From NCBI GenBank assembly GCA_002633005.1, contig NMRA01000171.1:312776-376775 (forward strand): DNA of 64,000 bases, read 5' to 3'. This document shows positions 63,223-64,000 of this stretch, piece after piece. The notes under the pieces were generated by a model. The model did not search any database, had not been told where the DNA came from, and saw only the letters and a program-made list of their open reading frames with translations. Numbering within the stretch: the stretch's first letter is position 1; each line of letters opens with the position of its first letter. This stretch comes from Phoronis australis. Taxonomy: Eukaryota > Phoronida > Phoronidae. The position numbers were made by a program, and so were the translations under genes.

Positions 63223-64000
63223 GTGACTATCTGCTGTTACTGGTCGAGGATATTAGGAAATACGACTTGTTGTCTGTAGATAAGTACAAGAACTGTAAGA
63301 GCCAACCACGAGTATTATCATGATTGCTGATCTAAGTTCCTTCTCCCTCTTGAGTTTAATCCGCAACATGAGGTGCATCGATAAAACAACAATCCCATGA
63401 GCTTCAATACTAAATAATCTGCATTGAAGTTTATTTTGGTTAGGATTAGCAAAATTGTTGCGAAGTAGCACTGCGATTTTAAACTTTGATGTTCATGAAA
63501 TTCAATCAGCGTGTTCTGAATGAGGAGAGTATGCAACTTACATTGATTTTCAAATTGATGTGACTGCCATAATATGAAAAATGAGCAACCCTGATGTATT
63601 AGTTGCAATGCACGTGACAGGTGCATATTTACACTTTTGCTCGTTTTATTTGTGAAAATGAAAGTGTCTTCATCAGAAGGGTGACTTAAAACTTACTTAC
63701 AGACAACCATGTGTAGTTTGCCATGTTTTCGAGACTATTCTTCCTGTTACATCAATTCAAATGAAAACTTTTTGTATGAAAGTCAGGTTTTGCAATATGT
63801 ATGGTCATTCGTAACATTTTGTATAATATCGCTCAATATTGTTTATAAAGAGTGTTCTACAGAGACTGGGTGAGCTTATAACTCTCAGTAAACCCCATAC
63901 ACCACATGCTGGATGATATCCCTGTATTCCATGCAAGAATGCTGAATGATGTCTTCCAACTACCTCGTCGCCATCTAGTGACTGTAAGCGTATTTCATCA
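63223..64000 (+). other. start of intron 59
   Basis: No further exon of the conserved HYDIN sequence was found before the end of the window. The stretch is AT-rich and otherwise featureless. Confidence 0.55.

Larger units (their letters stand above)
57527..63068 (+). other. interval with an array of candidate cassette exons (intron 58)
   Basis: This 5.5-kb interval between exons 58 and 59 is in phase 2 at both ends. It contains six good and three weaker open, phase-matched candidate exons (listed separately) and a 33-bp minisatellite. Skipping all of them also keeps the frame. Confidence 0.6.

Overview
The window is metazoan genomic DNA that is AT-rich and intron-dense with GT-AG splicing. 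It is almost entirely occupied by one plus-strand gene, the orthologue of HYDIN. HYDIN is the giant ASH/MSP-domain protein of the C2b projection of the central apparatus in motile cilia. I recognise it from remembered vertebrate HYDIN: 59 exons follow its order without rearrangement, and every one of the 58 junctions was checked by hand for reading phase. Summed exon lengths are 10,557 nt, or 3,519 codons. The window therefore holds roughly the N-terminal two thirds of a protein that is about 5,100 residues in humans, and the 3' end lies beyond base 64000. The species cannot be fixed from sequence alone. A ciliated invertebrate is my inference, from the divergence, the intron minisatellites and the MITE-like elements.

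Layout. Bases 1-770 are upstream DNA with an assembly N at 47. A CCAAT box, an RFX-like half site and a probable non-coding first exon lie at 776-881. Intron 0 (882-3954) carries a 1.4-kb inverted-repeat transposon. Exons 1-30 (3969-31161) encode the tandem ASH-type beta-sandwich domains. Exons 31-33 form a charged, polyalanine-containing linker. Exons 34-40 encode a split adenylate-kinase-like P-loop module. Exons 41-50 encode a long Glu/Lys/Arg coiled-coil linker. Exons 51-59 return to ASH domains.

The most interesting part is splicing. Intron 58 (57.5-63.1 kb) holds at least six, perhaps nine, short potential exons. All are multiples of three, all are open, and all have the same phase as the flanking exons. 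They encode Ser/Arg/Lys/Pro-rich tags ending in Arg, and several share an AG|GTAGG donor. The P-loop exon end and its 5' splice site are triplicated in tandem in frame (33897-34031), so three alternative donors would each rebuild the Walker A motif at the junction. Candidate microexons of 6-15 nt with matching phase occur in several other introns. These are predictions from splice-site reading and need RNA evidence.

Other structure: a Harbinger-like MITE with TTA target duplication (6553-7130), many minisatellites, a divergent pair of interspersed repeats, a likely GC-AG intron, and a 488-bp duplication flanking the N at 50628 that looks like unmerged haplotypes. Introns and other stretches over 300 bases that have no entry below were read, and I saw nothing in them beyond AT-rich unique sequence. 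No second gene, tRNA, rRNA or CRISPR array was found.
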